This document shows, one piece after another, positions 8,308 through 16,541 of a stretch of 64,000 bases of DNA. The stretch's first letter is position 1, and every line of letters begins with the position of its first letter. The notes beneath the pieces are model-generated. The model was not told the DNA's origin. It did not search any database and was given only the letters and a program-made list of their open reading frames with translations. A program made the translations under genes and the position numbers. This DNA comes from Arthrobacter sp. NtRootA1 (GTDB lineage: Bacteria > Actinomycetota > Actinomycetes > Actinomycetales > Micrococcaceae), in NCBI RefSeq assembly GCF_019976975.1, contig NZ_AP024630.1:2542001-2606000 (forward strand), read 5' to 3'.

Positions 8308-8763
8308 ATGAGTGAGCGAGTGAGAACGTGGCATGGACAGCACAAGGCTGGGTTGAGCCGAGGTGAGCGCGCAGCCGATGTATTGCGGAATGGCATGGGC
8401 AGCTGGACTTTCGTTGGGGCCTTCGTCGCGTTCATGGCTGCCTGGGCCGCCATCAATACCTATCTATTTGCTACGCAGGCCTGGGACCCTTATCCATTCA
8501 TCCTGCTGAACCTCTTCCTATCCATGCTGGCGGGCCTCCAAGGCGCCATACTGCTCATTGCCGCGAAACGGCAGGATGCCATAGCTGCCGCCATGGCCCT
8601 CCATGACTTCGAAACAGATGTGCAGGCAAAGGCAGAAATCGATCGGCTCATGGCGGTAAACAACCAGCAACTGGAACTGCTGGAAGAACTCAGGGCCCTC
8701 CTGCTCAGGCCAAGCCCAACGGGCACGGAAGTGGATATGGGCCGCGAGGAGTTTGGCGAGTAG
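8308..8763 (+). CDS. DUF1003 membrane protein
   Basis: A 151-residue protein with the DUF1003 pattern: a GERAADVLRNGMGSWTFV segment, a first helix (FVGAFVAFMAAWAAINTYLF), the WDPYPFILLNLFLSMLAG hairpin, then a charged helix (EIDRLMAVNNQQLELLEELRALL) that could form a coiled coil. Two transmembrane helices are expected. The function of DUF1003 proteins is not established. An in-frame ATG lies ten codons upstream at 8278, but the -10 box at 8296-8301 argues for the later start. Confidence 0.82.
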   Translation: MSERVRTWHGQHKAGLSRGERAADVLRNGMGSWTFVGAFVAFMAAWAAINTYLFATQAWDPYPFILLNLFLSMLAGLQGAILLIAAKRQDAIAAAMALHDFETDVQAKAEIDRLMAVNNQQLELLEELRALLLRPSPTGTEVDMGREEFGE

Positions 8764-8929
8764 TCAGGCCTTGGATTCTCGCCAAACCGTCCAAGGTGGG
8801 AGGACCCGGCGGCGTACCAGGCTCAAGGAAGCGTTTGTTGGCATGCCTCTACGTGTGGCTGCGCTCACTGCTACATTGTTTCCGATGGGGGTGCATAGGG
8901 TGCTTCCTGCACGTCCGATGAGTTCCCGT

Positions 8930-9400
8930 ATGAGCATTCAGATTCCGCGCCCTGGCGATATTCCCGTAGCGACAGCTGACGACGACCCGAAGAAGAACCG
9001 CAAGGCCCGTACTTCCATTGGCATCGGCCTCATTACTGTCGCCGTGATCAGCGCGGCGGCAATGATTTGGCTTTATTCGCTGTACGGGGCAGGGCTGGCC
9101 ACCCTCAGTGATAGCGACAGATCAGAACAAGCGGTCTTCGTTACACTCAACATCTTCTACTTCCTGGCGTTGGTGGTGGTTGGTATTTGGAACATCGCTG
9201 CCCGGCGCAGCACATCCAAGCTGCCGCCCATTGCCGCACTTGTTTTGTCGTGCCTCGCGCTGACGTTCACGGTTATCAACGTGCTTGACTTTGCGACAAC
9301 CAGCGGCAGGATCCCGAGTCTCTTCATGGTGTTCCTGAATGTGGCCATCTGCGTTCAAACGATCAGGCTGTTGCTGGTGAAGCCAACGGCGGGTATGTGA
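8930..9400 (+). CDS. Small four-helix membrane protein of unknown function
   Basis: A protein of 156 residues. A charged N-terminal segment (DDDPKKNRKARTS) is followed by four hydrophobic helices: around residues 32-52, 71-91, 102-122 and 130-150. I do not recognise the family. A TAGGGT -10-like box lies at 8896-8901, and there are two close ATG codons (8918 and 8930); neither has a clear ribosome-binding site, so the start is uncertain by four residues. It follows the DUF1003 gene by about 165 bp with its own apparent promoter. Confidence 0.6.
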   Translation: MSIQIPRPGDIPVATADDDPKKNRKARTSIGIGLITVAVISAAAMIWLYSLYGAGLATLSDSDRSEQAVFVTLNIFYFLALVVVGIWNIAARRSTSKLPPIAALVLSCLALTFTVINVLDFATTSGRIPSLFMVFLNVAICVQTIRLLLVKPTAGM

Positions 9401-9576
9401 ATCTCACCGGAGCCCACCAGGACGGCTGCGTAGTTCCCACGGGAGCATCCCGGATCAACCGGTTTCAGCGGTACTGAGTGCGCGCCGTCGGACGTCGGCC
9501 CAGGTTTCAACACCGTGTGTTGCCTGCAGCGAGAAGTTTTGGGAGCTAGCAGATGACGTGCTCCGAGCGAGCGGTC
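9401..9576. other. Intergenic, no gene seen
   Basis: Between the end of the four-helix membrane protein and the end of the AraC-type regulator. I see no open frame with a start signal and only a short AACAC/GTGTT inverted repeat, too weak to call a terminator. Confidence 0.5.
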
Positions 9577-10536
9577 TTAGTCGGTTGAAGGCGCTTCTGT
9601 TGTTGGCCGCAGCAATTCCGAGGGCGCATGTCCGTACCGCTGGCGGAAGGCCCGGCTGAAGTGCGCAGGGTCTGAGAAGCCCCAGGTTAGGAACAAGTCA
9701 GTCAGTGTGCCGCCATATTTTCCGGTCAACAAGGTCTCCCGGATCCGGTGCAGACGTTGCTGCCAGACCCAGCCCATCACTGTTTCACCGTCCGCTGCGA
9801 AGGCGCGGTGGACGCTGCTCGGAGACAAGTGAAGCTCTCTTGCGATGGATTTGATACTCAGGGACTCGTCGCCCAGGTTTTCGAGGATATGGGTTTGCAC
9901 GAGCTTGCGGCGCGAGAAGCGGTCCGCGTCCGCGACACCCCGGGTTAGGCCGCCCAGGCCAGCAACAATCAGATGTTCCACGCCTTGGGAGACCGATAAG
10001 GCGACATCCGGCGAGAGGGCGTCAATATCGTTGGCTAGGAACTGCACTGTATTGACCAGCAGACGCGCAGCCCCCGGATCGGCGTTCACTGCCAGTGCAG
10101 TGAGTCTTGCGGCTTCGGGCAGGTGTCGCTCCAAAGCAGTTCTCGGAAGCCGGATCACGAGTTGCTCAAAGTGATCGGTCAGCAGGAGTGAATACGGTCG
10201 GCTGGTGTCATAGAGGGCGAACCCGCCGTTGTGGATGGCGGCCGCGCGCCCATCCTGGGTCACCAAGCATGAGCCTTCGGTTTGCATGCCCACCAGATAA
10301 TAGTCGTCGGAGGAAGCATCGATGGCAGCTGGCGTGCGGTGGACGGATTGCGCAGAGGCGCGAACTCGGGCCAAGTCAAGGGACGCCAAAGACTGGACAG
10401 CTATTTCACCGTCTATGGACTCGCGGCCGTTGCCGGCCCTGCAGTCGAGCTCAACGAAAGTATCAGAAACGGTCTCCGTCCAGAACGAAACCCTGTTTCG
10501 GGGAGGCACCGCCGCTGTGCTCACAACCTTGGCCAT
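9577..10536 (-). CDS. AraC/XylS-family regulator of the nitrilase-aldoxime genes
   Basis: A transcription factor of 319 residues. The N-terminal half is an AraC-binding-like domain (WTETVSDTFVELDCRAG onwards). The C-terminal 100 residues carry two helix-turn-helix motifs: SIKSIARELHLSPSSVHRAF and TLTDLFLTWGFSDPAHFSRA with FRQRYGHAPSELL, the XylS/AraC signature. I start it at the ATG at 10536 because TAAGAT lies five bases upstream on the same strand, a leaderless arrangement; the frame is open further upstream, but the extra residues look non-protein-like. It is divergent from the nitrilase. Known aldoxime-nitrile clusters often carry such a regulator, so control of the neighbouring genes is the simplest role. 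Confidence 0.88.
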   Translation of the reverse strand: MAKVVSTAAVPPRNRVSFWTETVSDTFVELDCRAGNGRESIDGEIAVQSLASLDLARVRASAQSVHRTPAAIDASSDDYYLVGMQTEGSCLVTQDGRAAAIHNGGFALYDTSRPYSLLLTDHFEQLVIRLPRTALERHLPEAARLTALAVNADPGAARLLVNTVQFLANDIDALSPDVALSVSQGVEHLIVAGLGGLTRGVADADRFSRRKLVQTHILENLGDESLSIKSIARELHLSPSSVHRAFAADGETVMGWVWQQRLHRIRETLLTGKYGGTLTDLFLTWGFSDPAHFSRAFRQRYGHAPSELLRPTTEAPSTD

Positions 10537-10541
10537 GCCTA

Positions 10542-10547
10542 ATCTTA
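10542..10547 (-). promoter_or_regulatory. -10 box of the AraC-type regulator gene
   Basis: TAAGAT (read on the minus strand) lies five bases before the ATG at 10536 and fits TANNNT. The short distance and missing Shine-Dalgarno sequence indicate a leaderless message. The remaining 170 bp up to the nitrilase start would hold the activator site and the nitrilase promoter; I could not define a clear repeat there. Confidence 0.45.
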
Positions 10548-10721
10548 CTGCCACGCTGCGCCCACCCGTCGGCTGGTTCGTTAGGCAGATGTGGTGCGGG
10601 CAAACGTGACATTCGCAGTCAATGCTCCTGCGATTCTCGATCAAGAATCCCTCGACATTGGGTCGTAGCGTGGACACACATCCACTCTTGTGAGTAGCAT
10701 CACATCCCTTAGGAGATCGCA

Positions 10722-11756
10722 ATGAATCACCCCAAATTCAAAGCAGCGGCCGTTCAGGCAGCACCTGTATTCCTTGACTTGGACAAGACCATCGATAAAA
10801 CGATCGCCCTGATGGAGGACGCGGCCCGGAACGGTGCGGAGCTGATTGCCTTCCCTGAAACCTGGCTCCCGGGATACCCGTGGTACGCTTGGCTTGATGC
10901 CCCGGCGATGTGGCTGCCGCAGTACACCCAGCGCTACTTCGATAATTCGCTGGAATACGGCACGCCCCGGGCCGAACGGATCTCGAAGGCCGCCAAGGAC
11001 AACAACATTGTCGTGAGCATGGGCCTCAGTGAACGAAACGGGGGCAGCCTGTATATCTCTCAATGGTTCATCGACCGCGATGGGCAGACCATCGCCCAGC
11101 GCCGAAAGCTGAAGCCGACCCACGTGGAGCGCACAATTTTTGGCGAAGGCGACGGAAGCGATCTCGCTGTCTGGGACACCAGGCTGGGCCGAGTCGGCGG
11201 ACTGTGCTGCTGGGAGCACCTGCAGCCGCTGTCAAAATACGCAATGTACGCCCAGAACGAGCAGGTACACGTTGCTGCATGGCCGAGCTTTTCCCTCTAT
11301 GAGGCTGGCGCTTACGCCCTTGGCCCCGAAGTCAACACCTCCGCTTCGCGGATCTATGCGGTGGAGGGCCAGTGTTTCGTCCTGGCTCCGTGTGCCACCG
11401 TATCCCAGGATATGGTGGACGAAATGTGCACCACGGACTTGCAAAAGGCACTTCTCAAGACCGGCGGCGGATACGCCCGCATCTTCGGGCCCGACGGTCA
11501 GCAACTTCACGAGTCCCTTCCGGCAGGCGAGGAAGGCCTCATCTACGCTGAGATCGATCTGGGCCTGATTTCAGTGTCGAAGGCCGTCGGGGACCCCGCA
11601 GGCCATTACTCCCGCCCCGATGTCACACAGCTAATCCACAACAAGGCTCCTCGACGTGCCGTGGTCGATACCGCTCCGCCTTCGGACCCCGCGCCAGCCG
11701 TTGAAAGGACACACGGCGCGGACGAGCCGGCCCTTCCAGCAATGGCCGAACTCTAG
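10722..11756 (+). CDS. Nitrilase (carbon-nitrogen hydrolase)
   Basis: Hydrolyses a nitrile to the carboxylic acid and ammonia. The 344-residue protein has the full nitrilase triad: Glu46 in FPETW, Lys131 in RRKLKPTHVER and Cys163 in GGLCCWEHLQP. The stretch PTHVERTIFGEGDG is characteristic of true nitrilases rather than amidases. A TAGGAGA ribosome-binding site precedes the ATG at 10722. The C-terminal 40 residues are Pro/Ala-rich, as in helical nitrilases. It is followed 33 bases later by the aldoxime dehydratase gene, so aldoxime to nitrile to acid is the expected route. Confidence 0.95.
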   Translation: MNHPKFKAAAVQAAPVFLDLDKTIDKTIALMEDAARNGAELIAFPETWLPGYPWYAWLDAPAMWLPQYTQRYFDNSLEYGTPRAERISKAAKDNNIVVSMGLSERNGGSLYISQWFIDRDGQTIAQRRKLKPTHVERTIFGEGDGSDLAVWDTRLGRVGGLCCWEHLQPLSKYAMYAQNEQVHVAAWPSFSLYEAGAYALGPEVNTSASRIYAVEGQCFVLAPCATVSQDMVDEMCTTDLQKALLKTGGGYARIFGPDGQQLHESLPAGEEGLIYAEIDLGLISVSKAVGDPAGHYSRPDVTQLIHNKAPRRAVVDTAPPSDPAPAVERTHGADEPALPAMAEL

Positions 11757-11789
11757 ATGGCACGGGGCAGCGACGAGCAGGAACCAGCA

Positions 11790-12844
11790 ATGGAATCCTC
11801 AATCGCGGCGCACCTCCGGGTCGAACGGACGCGGTCCAAACGTGTGGGGGACAACTATGCCCCGCCCTACCCGTCATACTCCGTGCGCTTCGCGGAAGGC
11901 GTCAGCCAGCTTGTCTGCGCCTTCTTCGGCGTCCAAAGCAAGCATCCGCTCTCCAGCGAGGCCAAGGTAGCCTCTGCTGGAATGTGGGAACTATGCGCAC
12001 AAGAAGACGGACCGATGTCCCGTGAGTACGCCGTCCACACGGACGAACAAGGCTTCGATAACCAGGTCATCATCGCCTACTGGGACGACGCGGACGCTTA
12101 TGGGCGCTGGTTTCAAAAGCACAGGAATGCATTGATTGGCGCTGGACTGGAACTTGCAGATCACGGCCGCTGGATCGAAGCGTTCAGTCCGGAAGCACGT
12201 GGCTTCGAGACCCTGTACTCGTCCAACACCTTCCCGGAAGGGGCTGCAAGGGTTGCCACGGGGGGATACAGCGGGGAAATCCAGGAACACGGGTACTGGG
12301 GGAGCATGCGTGACCGTCTCCCGATTGCACAAACAGAGGCCCTGGAGCCTGCCGGACGCCCGTACGCCGCCGAGAACTCCGGCATCGTCCGGGTGGAGCC
12401 CCACGATAACCTGGCAATTATCCGTTCCGGCCAAGACTGGAGCCTCTGTGAAGATGCAGAACGTGCCTCCTATTTCGGCGACGTGGAACCCCAATTGAAA
12501 GCAGGGATGGACTTCCTGACGTTGGACGGCGAAGGATCGGCTGTTACGCGAACAGGTACATGACCAGCAGCGACGGCGACGGTTCTGCCCTTGAACAGAG
12601 CTTCGGCCTGAGCTTCTGGCACAGCCTGGAGGACATGGAGAGATGGGCGGAGTCCCACCCCACCCATGTCGCCATCTTCATGGCCGCCATGAAATTCCTG
12701 CAGGCAAACGCGGGCGCCAGGCTTCGCCTCAGCCATGAAGTCGCGACAGTCTCACGCGAGCAGCAATACTACGAGTACAACAATTGCCATGTCACAACAG
12801 GCATGCTCGGCGCATGCAGGCCCTTGGGGGTCAGTCACGCCTGA
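11790..12844 (+). pseudogene. oxd: Aldoxime dehydratase, split by a -1 frameshift near 12540
   Basis: A haem enzyme that dehydrates aldoximes to nitriles. The start MESSIAAHLRVERT at 11790 and the segments DNQVIIAYW, HGYWGSMRDRLPI, IIRSGQDWS and FLTLDGEGS match the family up to about residue 250. The frame then continues into VTRTGT and a stop at 12561-12563. From 12542 the +2 frame reads CYANRYMTSSDGDG, then DMERWAESHPTHVAIF and LRLSHEV, which restores the family C-terminus. The sum is about 351 residues, the usual length. One base is missing around 12538-12541. The C-terminal part holds the expected haem-ligand His (SHPTH) and the distal His (LSHEV), so the first part alone cannot be active. 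The accidental stop and an in-frame ATG overlap as ATGA at 12560, which could allow reinitiation as two chains. A sequencing error is equally possible. Confidence 0.88.
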
Positions 12845-12862
12845 CACACGGACAAGATCAGC

Positions 12863-12898
12863 AAGGCGGGCGGCCAATTCGAACTGTCCGCCCGCCTT
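12863..12898 (+). terminator. Rho-independent-type hairpin after the aldoxime dehydratase
   Basis: A perfect 11-bp stem, AAGGCGGGCGG at 12863-12873 and CCGCCCGCCTT at 12888-12898, with a 14-base loop. It lies 19 bases after the stop codon and ends the nitrilase transcript. There is no long T tract, as is common in high-GC actinobacteria. Confidence 0.75.
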
Positions 12899-13117
12899 CA
12901 CGGTTCACGAATCAGTGGCGTAGGGTCAACGACCGGTCCAGCATTCCGCGATTCCGCTGATCCGGCAGAGGCACGAGGTACCCATCGCGTTAGTCGAACC
13001 GCCAGAGCTGAACTCGACAACTGGATACACGGCAGGGACTTTAACCCGCATCAGCAAGCCTGTCGACCGGCCATGACCTGCAAGGCAGGCTGTGAAGACA
13101 TTCAGGCCAGGGGGACC

Positions 13118-13672
13118 ATGATGAAATACTCACGCAACGCGGCGACTATCGCGGCACTGCTCGTGCCTGCCCTTACCGGGTGCCAGCCAGCGGTCGGGCC
13201 GGTAACGGTGGTATCCGCCGCATCGGTGCCAAGCCCGTCGTCGTCCGAACTGGCGGCTATCGTCCAGACGGCTATCGAGGATCGCAACGGCACAGCCCTC
13301 GATGTTCCACCGGCCGAACGCCTCGACAACGGGCAGACGACGGCGGCCTACCGGGCGAAGCGCGAGCGGGACCTCTCGGTGGTGGCCCGGTCGAAGGCAG
13401 CGTTCAAGTCGAGCGGATTTTGGTATACGTCCTTTTCGACGACGGTGACGGTGCAGTCGCTCGAAGTGAGCGGTGCGGAGGTGAGTGTCCACTTCAAGGA
13501 ATTGACTGAGGAGTACCAAAGCTCGGCTGCGAACGGGCCGAGCAGCGTCCCCACGGTCTACTCGCTCCCGCAGACCGCTCTATTCCGGGCGTCCGCGGGC
13601 ACTTGGCAGCTAGATAGCATCGCCCCGTCCGAGCACGGCGGCGCGCTGCCGATGTCAGTCGTCGAGGACTGA
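13118..13672 (+). CDS. Putative lipoprotein of unknown function
   Basis: A protein of 184 residues with a lipoprotein signal: MMKYSRNAATIAALLVPALTGC, lipobox ALTGC, so Cys22 would be lipidated. The mature part has a variable Ser/Pro linker, a helical region (AAYRAKRERDLSVVARSKAA) and beta strands (TVQSLEVSGAEVSVHFKELT). The family is not recognised, although the fold pattern resembles small NTF2-like lipoprotein domains. The ATG at 13118 follows CAGGGGGACC. It stands alone between the nitrilase terminator and a small membrane protein gene. Confidence 0.7.
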   Translation: MMKYSRNAATIAALLVPALTGCQPAVGPVTVVSAASVPSPSSSELAAIVQTAIEDRNGTALDVPPAERLDNGQTTAAYRAKRERDLSVVARSKAAFKSSGFWYTSFSTTVTVQSLEVSGAEVSVHFKELTEEYQSSAANGPSSVPTVYSLPQTALFRASAGTWQLDSIAPSEHGGALPMSVVED

Positions 13673-13827
13673 GAACGGCACGATCGAGGATCCTTGAAGG
13701 GCTGGCCTCGGGTGCATCCTTCACCGGGTGGAACACTCGTCAGCGAAACGGGGCGCGCCTTCGCCCGTCCCGGGGAATCGCTGGTGGTTTGCGTAGCATG
13801 GGGGCTCAACGACTATTGGGGGTAGCA

Positions 13828-13986
13828 ATGAATTTAAGTCCAGCCTTCGGAATTATCGGGATCCTTTACGCGGTCTTCATGATCGCGGTGGCCGTCCTGG
13901 CCGTATACGCCCTGGTCCTGGTCGTCATCTTCTTACGGCTAAGGATCGCTGAGCTGAAGAGGGCAGCGCGGGCCCAGGACGGCTGA
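13828..13986 (+). CDS. 52-residue single-helix membrane protein
   Basis: A small protein with one long hydrophobic segment (GIIGILYAVFMIAVAVLAVYALVLVVIFLRL) and a basic C-terminus (RIAELKRAARAQDG), so it probably sits in the membrane with its C-terminus inside. The ATG at 13828 has GGGGG five bases upstream, and a TAGCAT -10-like box lies at 13795-13800. It is convergent with fabF, whose stop is only nine bases away. The function is unknown. Confidence 0.6.
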   Translation: MNLSPAFGIIGILYAVFMIAVAVLAVYALVLVVIFLRLRIAELKRAARAQDG

Positions 13987-13995
13987 TATTGCTGT

Positions 13996-15225
13996 TTAGC
14001 CCTTGCTGAAAATCAGGCTGACGTTCTGGCCGCCAAATCCGAACGAATTGGAGAGTGCTGCGGGAGATGTTCCGCGGCGTTTTGCGGTGACAATGTCCAG
14101 CCCGAGTTCCGGGTCCACGTTTCCTTGGTGAAGATTGCGGGTGGGAGGGATGACTTCCTGTGCGACGCTCCGGACTGCGACGATGGCTTCAACTGCGCCG
14201 GCGGCCCCGAAGAGATGTCCCAGGGAGGCCTTGGGTGCCGTCACCGGAATGGTGTCGCCAAAGATGGCCTTGATGGCTTTTGCTTCCGCCAGGTCCCCCA
14301 AGGAGGTGCCGGTCGCGTGGGCGTTGACGTGGCCCACCTCCGCTGGGCTCATGCCGGCGTCGTTGAGGGCCTTGGTGATGGCGGTGATCTGGCCTTGGCC
14401 GTCGTCCGCTGGTGCCGTCATGTGGAAGGCATCGGAGGCAATGCCCACGCCGCGCAGGACTGCGTGGACGGTTGCGCCGCGGGTCATGGCGTGCTCGGCA
14501 CTTTCCAGCACCAAGATGCCTGCGCCTTCGCCTAGGACGAAGCCGTCGCGGTCTGAGGCAAAGGGGCGCGACGCGGAGGCGGGGTCCGCTATAAGTGTTG
14601 AGAGAGCCCTCGTTTGCAAGAAGGCAGCGACGGTGAAGGGGGTTATCGCGGCTTCGGCACCGCCGGCAATGACTACGTCAGCTTCGCCGGAACGGATCAA
14701 TCTGGCGGCCATCACAATCGCTTCGGCTCCCGACGAGCACGCCGAGACGGGAGTGTATGAACCCGCCTTGGCACCGTAGCGGATGCTGACAGCCGCGGCG
14801 GGTCCGTTGGCCATGAGCATTGGTACTGCCCGGGGGGAGATACGGCGCTGGCCGCGGTTCTCCAAGGTGTCGTCTTCCCGGAGGAGCGTGCCGATTCCGC
14901 CCACGCCTGTTCCCACCGCCACAGCCAGGCGGGTGCCGTCAACCTCGGGCGAACCGGCATCTGCCCAAGCTTCTGCCGCGGCAACCAGGGCGGCTTGCTG
15001 AACCCGGTCCAGTCTTTTGGCTTCGACGGCGTCAAGTCTGGTCGCTGGGTCGGTGGCCATGGATGCGGCGATGGTTACGGACAGTCCGCTGCCCTGCAAC
15101 ATATCCGGCCCGACATCCCGCACGCCTGAACAGCCCTCAAGGAGGCCGGCCCAGGTCGTATCGACCGTGCCACCCAAAGGCGTTGTGGCGCCTATTCCTG
15201 TCACAGCAATGTCTCGTGCCCTCAT
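13996..15225 (-). CDS. fabF: Beta-ketoacyl-ACP synthase II
   Basis: A condensing enzyme of fatty-acid type, 409 residues. Catalytic residues are present: Cys163 in SACSSGAE, His303 in NAHATGT and His337 in ASLGHLFGAAG. The C-terminus NSFGFGGQNVSLIF is diagnostic. The ATG at 15225 has AAGGAG with five bases spacing. Unlike housekeeping fabF, it is not next to fabD, fabH or acpP; instead a TetR gene faces it and two palindromes lie between them. It is therefore likely a regulated or accessory synthase, perhaps for membrane lipid adjustment. Confidence 0.93.
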   Translation of the reverse strand: MRARDIAVTGIGATTPLGGTVDTTWAGLLEGCSGVRDVGPDMLQGSGLSVTIAASMATDPATRLDAVEAKRLDRVQQAALVAAAEAWADAGSPEVDGTRLAVAVGTGVGGIGTLLREDDTLENRGQRRISPRAVPMLMANGPAAAVSIRYGAKAGSYTPVSACSSGAEAIVMAARLIRSGEADVVIAGGAEAAITPFTVAAFLQTRALSTLIADPASASRPFASDRDGFVLGEGAGILVLESAEHAMTRGATVHAVLRGVGIASDAFHMTAPADDGQGQITAITKALNDAGMSPAEVGHVNAHATGTSLGDLAEAKAIKAIFGDTIPVTAPKASLGHLFGAAGAVEAIVAVRSVAQEVIPPTRNLHQGNVDPELGLDIVTAKRRGTSPAALSNSFGFGGQNVSLIFSKG

Positions 15226-15238
15226 GGCAACTCCTTTT

Positions 15239-15255
15239 CTTGTATGACATACAAG
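15239..15255. promoter_or_regulatory. TetR operator 1 (17-bp perfect palindrome)
   Basis: CTTGTATGACATACAAG is a perfect dyad with 8-bp arms around one central base, located 13 bases upstream of the fabF start. A second, closely similar dyad follows at 15266-15284. Shared core: TTGTATGA-2 bases-TACAA. Binding of the divergent TetR protein is inferred from position and symmetry. Confidence 0.7.
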
Positions 15256-15265
15256 ATATACGGAT

Positions 15266-15284
15266 AATTGTATGAAGTACAATT
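15266..15284. promoter_or_regulatory. TetR operator 2 overlapping the tetR -10 box
   Basis: AATTGTATGAAGTACAATT has perfect 7-bp outer arms (AATTGTA/TACAATT). It contains TACAAT (15278-15283), a good -10 box exactly seven bases before the tetR ATG. Binding here would block tetR transcription, so the regulator is probably autoregulated as well as controlling fabF. Confidence 0.7.
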
Positions 15285-15290
15285 TTCTGC

Positions 15291-15902
15291 ATGGGCACAC
15301 AACGCAAGGGGAAACGTCTACCGGGTGGTCCCTCGCAGGCTCGTGGTCACTCGACCAGGGGCCGAATCCTGGACAGCGCGGTGAAACTTTACCTGGCGAA
15401 CACCTCGGGTGAGGTGAGCGTGGCAGCGATCGCTGCCGATGCCGCCGTGTTTCCCAACCAGGTGACCTACTACTTCGGTTCCAAAGACTCGCTCTTCATC
15501 CATGCTGCCTTTCTGGCATTGCTCCACGATGCGGAACGCGTTGAGGCGATCGGCGACAGTGCAGCGAGTCCCGAGTCGTTTCGAAGGAACATGGCCCGAA
15601 CGGTCCTGATGCTCCCGTCCATGCCGTTGGTGGTGCGCGCCTTGGCAGTGGGAACATCCCGGCCCGCCCTCGCCGCCGTGGTGGATCAGCATCTGAATCT
15701 GCTGTTCCGCCAGTCCGAACGCTATCTTGCCCGTCTTGTGAAGCGACGGTGCTGGGAAGTGCAACGTCCCATGCCGGTGGAAACCAGGACGTTCTGGAGC
15801 GCAGCCTTCGGAGCCAGCCTCCTGTCGCAGGCCGGTGCTATGGGATCGGGGAGCGACGTGGACCTGTCCGGCACGTTGACGGTTCGAGATGGGAGCCAAT
15901 GA
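15291..15902 (+). CDS. TetR-family regulator divergent from fabF
   Basis: A repressor-type protein of 203 residues. Residues 22-70 form the TetR DNA-binding domain: TRGRILDSAVKLYLAN, then SVAAIAADAAVFPNQVTYYFGSKDSLF with the usual YYFGSKD. The C-terminal ligand domain is helical. The ATG at 15291 has no ribosome-binding site but TACAAT lies seven bases before it, so the message is probably leaderless. Control of fabF through the two palindromes at 15239-15284 is inferred. Confidence 0.88.
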   Translation: MGTQRKGKRLPGGPSQARGHSTRGRILDSAVKLYLANTSGEVSVAAIAADAAVFPNQVTYYFGSKDSLFIHAAFLALLHDAERVEAIGDSAASPESFRRNMARTVLMLPSMPLVVRALAVGTSRPALAAVVDQHLNLLFRQSERYLARLVKRRCWEVQRPMPVETRTFWSAAFGASLLSQAGAMGSGSDVDLSGTLTVRDGSQ

Positions 15903-15922
15903 CTATAGGCAGTCCTGGGCGG

Positions 15923-16510
15923 TCAGTTCTGGTGAGCCCGGGTGACGAAGTGCTCAACCCGGCGGTCAGGAATTAGCCAGATCAGGGCCACGATGGTGTA
16001 GGCCGCAACTCCAAGCAGGGGCTGGACGGCGGTGAGTCCAAGGCCAGCGAGGTAAATCAGCGGCGACGTTTTGCCTTTCCAGTCCCAGCCGATTGCCTGC
16101 GCAAGGGGGCCATCCCGGCCCTGTTGGCGGATCAGTGCCCGTTCCAGGATGAAGTAGGCGATCGCGGCGCACAGCAAGTTGATCCCGTACGTCAGCACCG
16201 GGATCTGCACGAAGCCGGACTCATCCATCCAGCGCGTGGTGAACGGGACCAGTGAAAGCCAGAACAACAAGTGCAGGTTGGCCCAGAGGATCGCGCCGTT
16301 GACCCTGCTTGCCAGATGGATCATGTGGTGGTGATTATTCCAGTAAATTCCAACGTAGACGAAGCTGAGCAGATAGCTGAGGACCGTAGGCAGGACGGAC
16401 CTCAAGCCAAGCCAGGTCGGTTCGTCCGGCACATGGAGTTCCAGCACCATGATTGTGATGATGATGGCAAGCACACCATCACTGAACGCTTCCAGACGGT
16501 TCTTGTTCAC
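15923..16510 (-). CDS. TMEM175-like (DUF1211) potassium channel family protein
   Basis: A membrane protein of 195 residues beginning with the family signature RLEAFSDGVLAIIITIMVLEL, the pore-lining first helix of bacterial TMEM175 channels. Further helices follow (VLSYLLSFVYVGIYWNNHHH, ILWANLHLLFWLSLVPFTT, PVLTYGINLLCAAIAYFILE, PLIYLAGLGLTAVQPLLGV), giving six in total. The GTG at 16510 is preceded by GGAGGGAGG. It lies 31 bases behind ligB on the same strand and may share its transcript. It ends 20 bases from the convergent tetR gene. Confidence 0.85.
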   Translation of the reverse strand: MNKNRLEAFSDGVLAIIITIMVLELHVPDEPTWLGLRSVLPTVLSYLLSFVYVGIYWNNHHHMIHLASRVNGAILWANLHLLFWLSLVPFTTRWMDESGFVQIPVLTYGINLLCAAIAYFILERALIRQQGRDGPLAQAIGWDWKGKTSPLIYLAGLGLTAVQPLLGVAAYTIVALIWLIPDRRVEHFVTRAHQN

Positions 16511-16541
16511 CGGCCTCCCTCCATGAAAACCAACATCCTAG

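Noticed and set aside
12530..12563. Programmed ribosomal frameshifting in the aldoxime dehydratase gene
   Set aside because: No slippery heptamer or downstream stem is visible at the junction, and the family is normally encoded in one frame.
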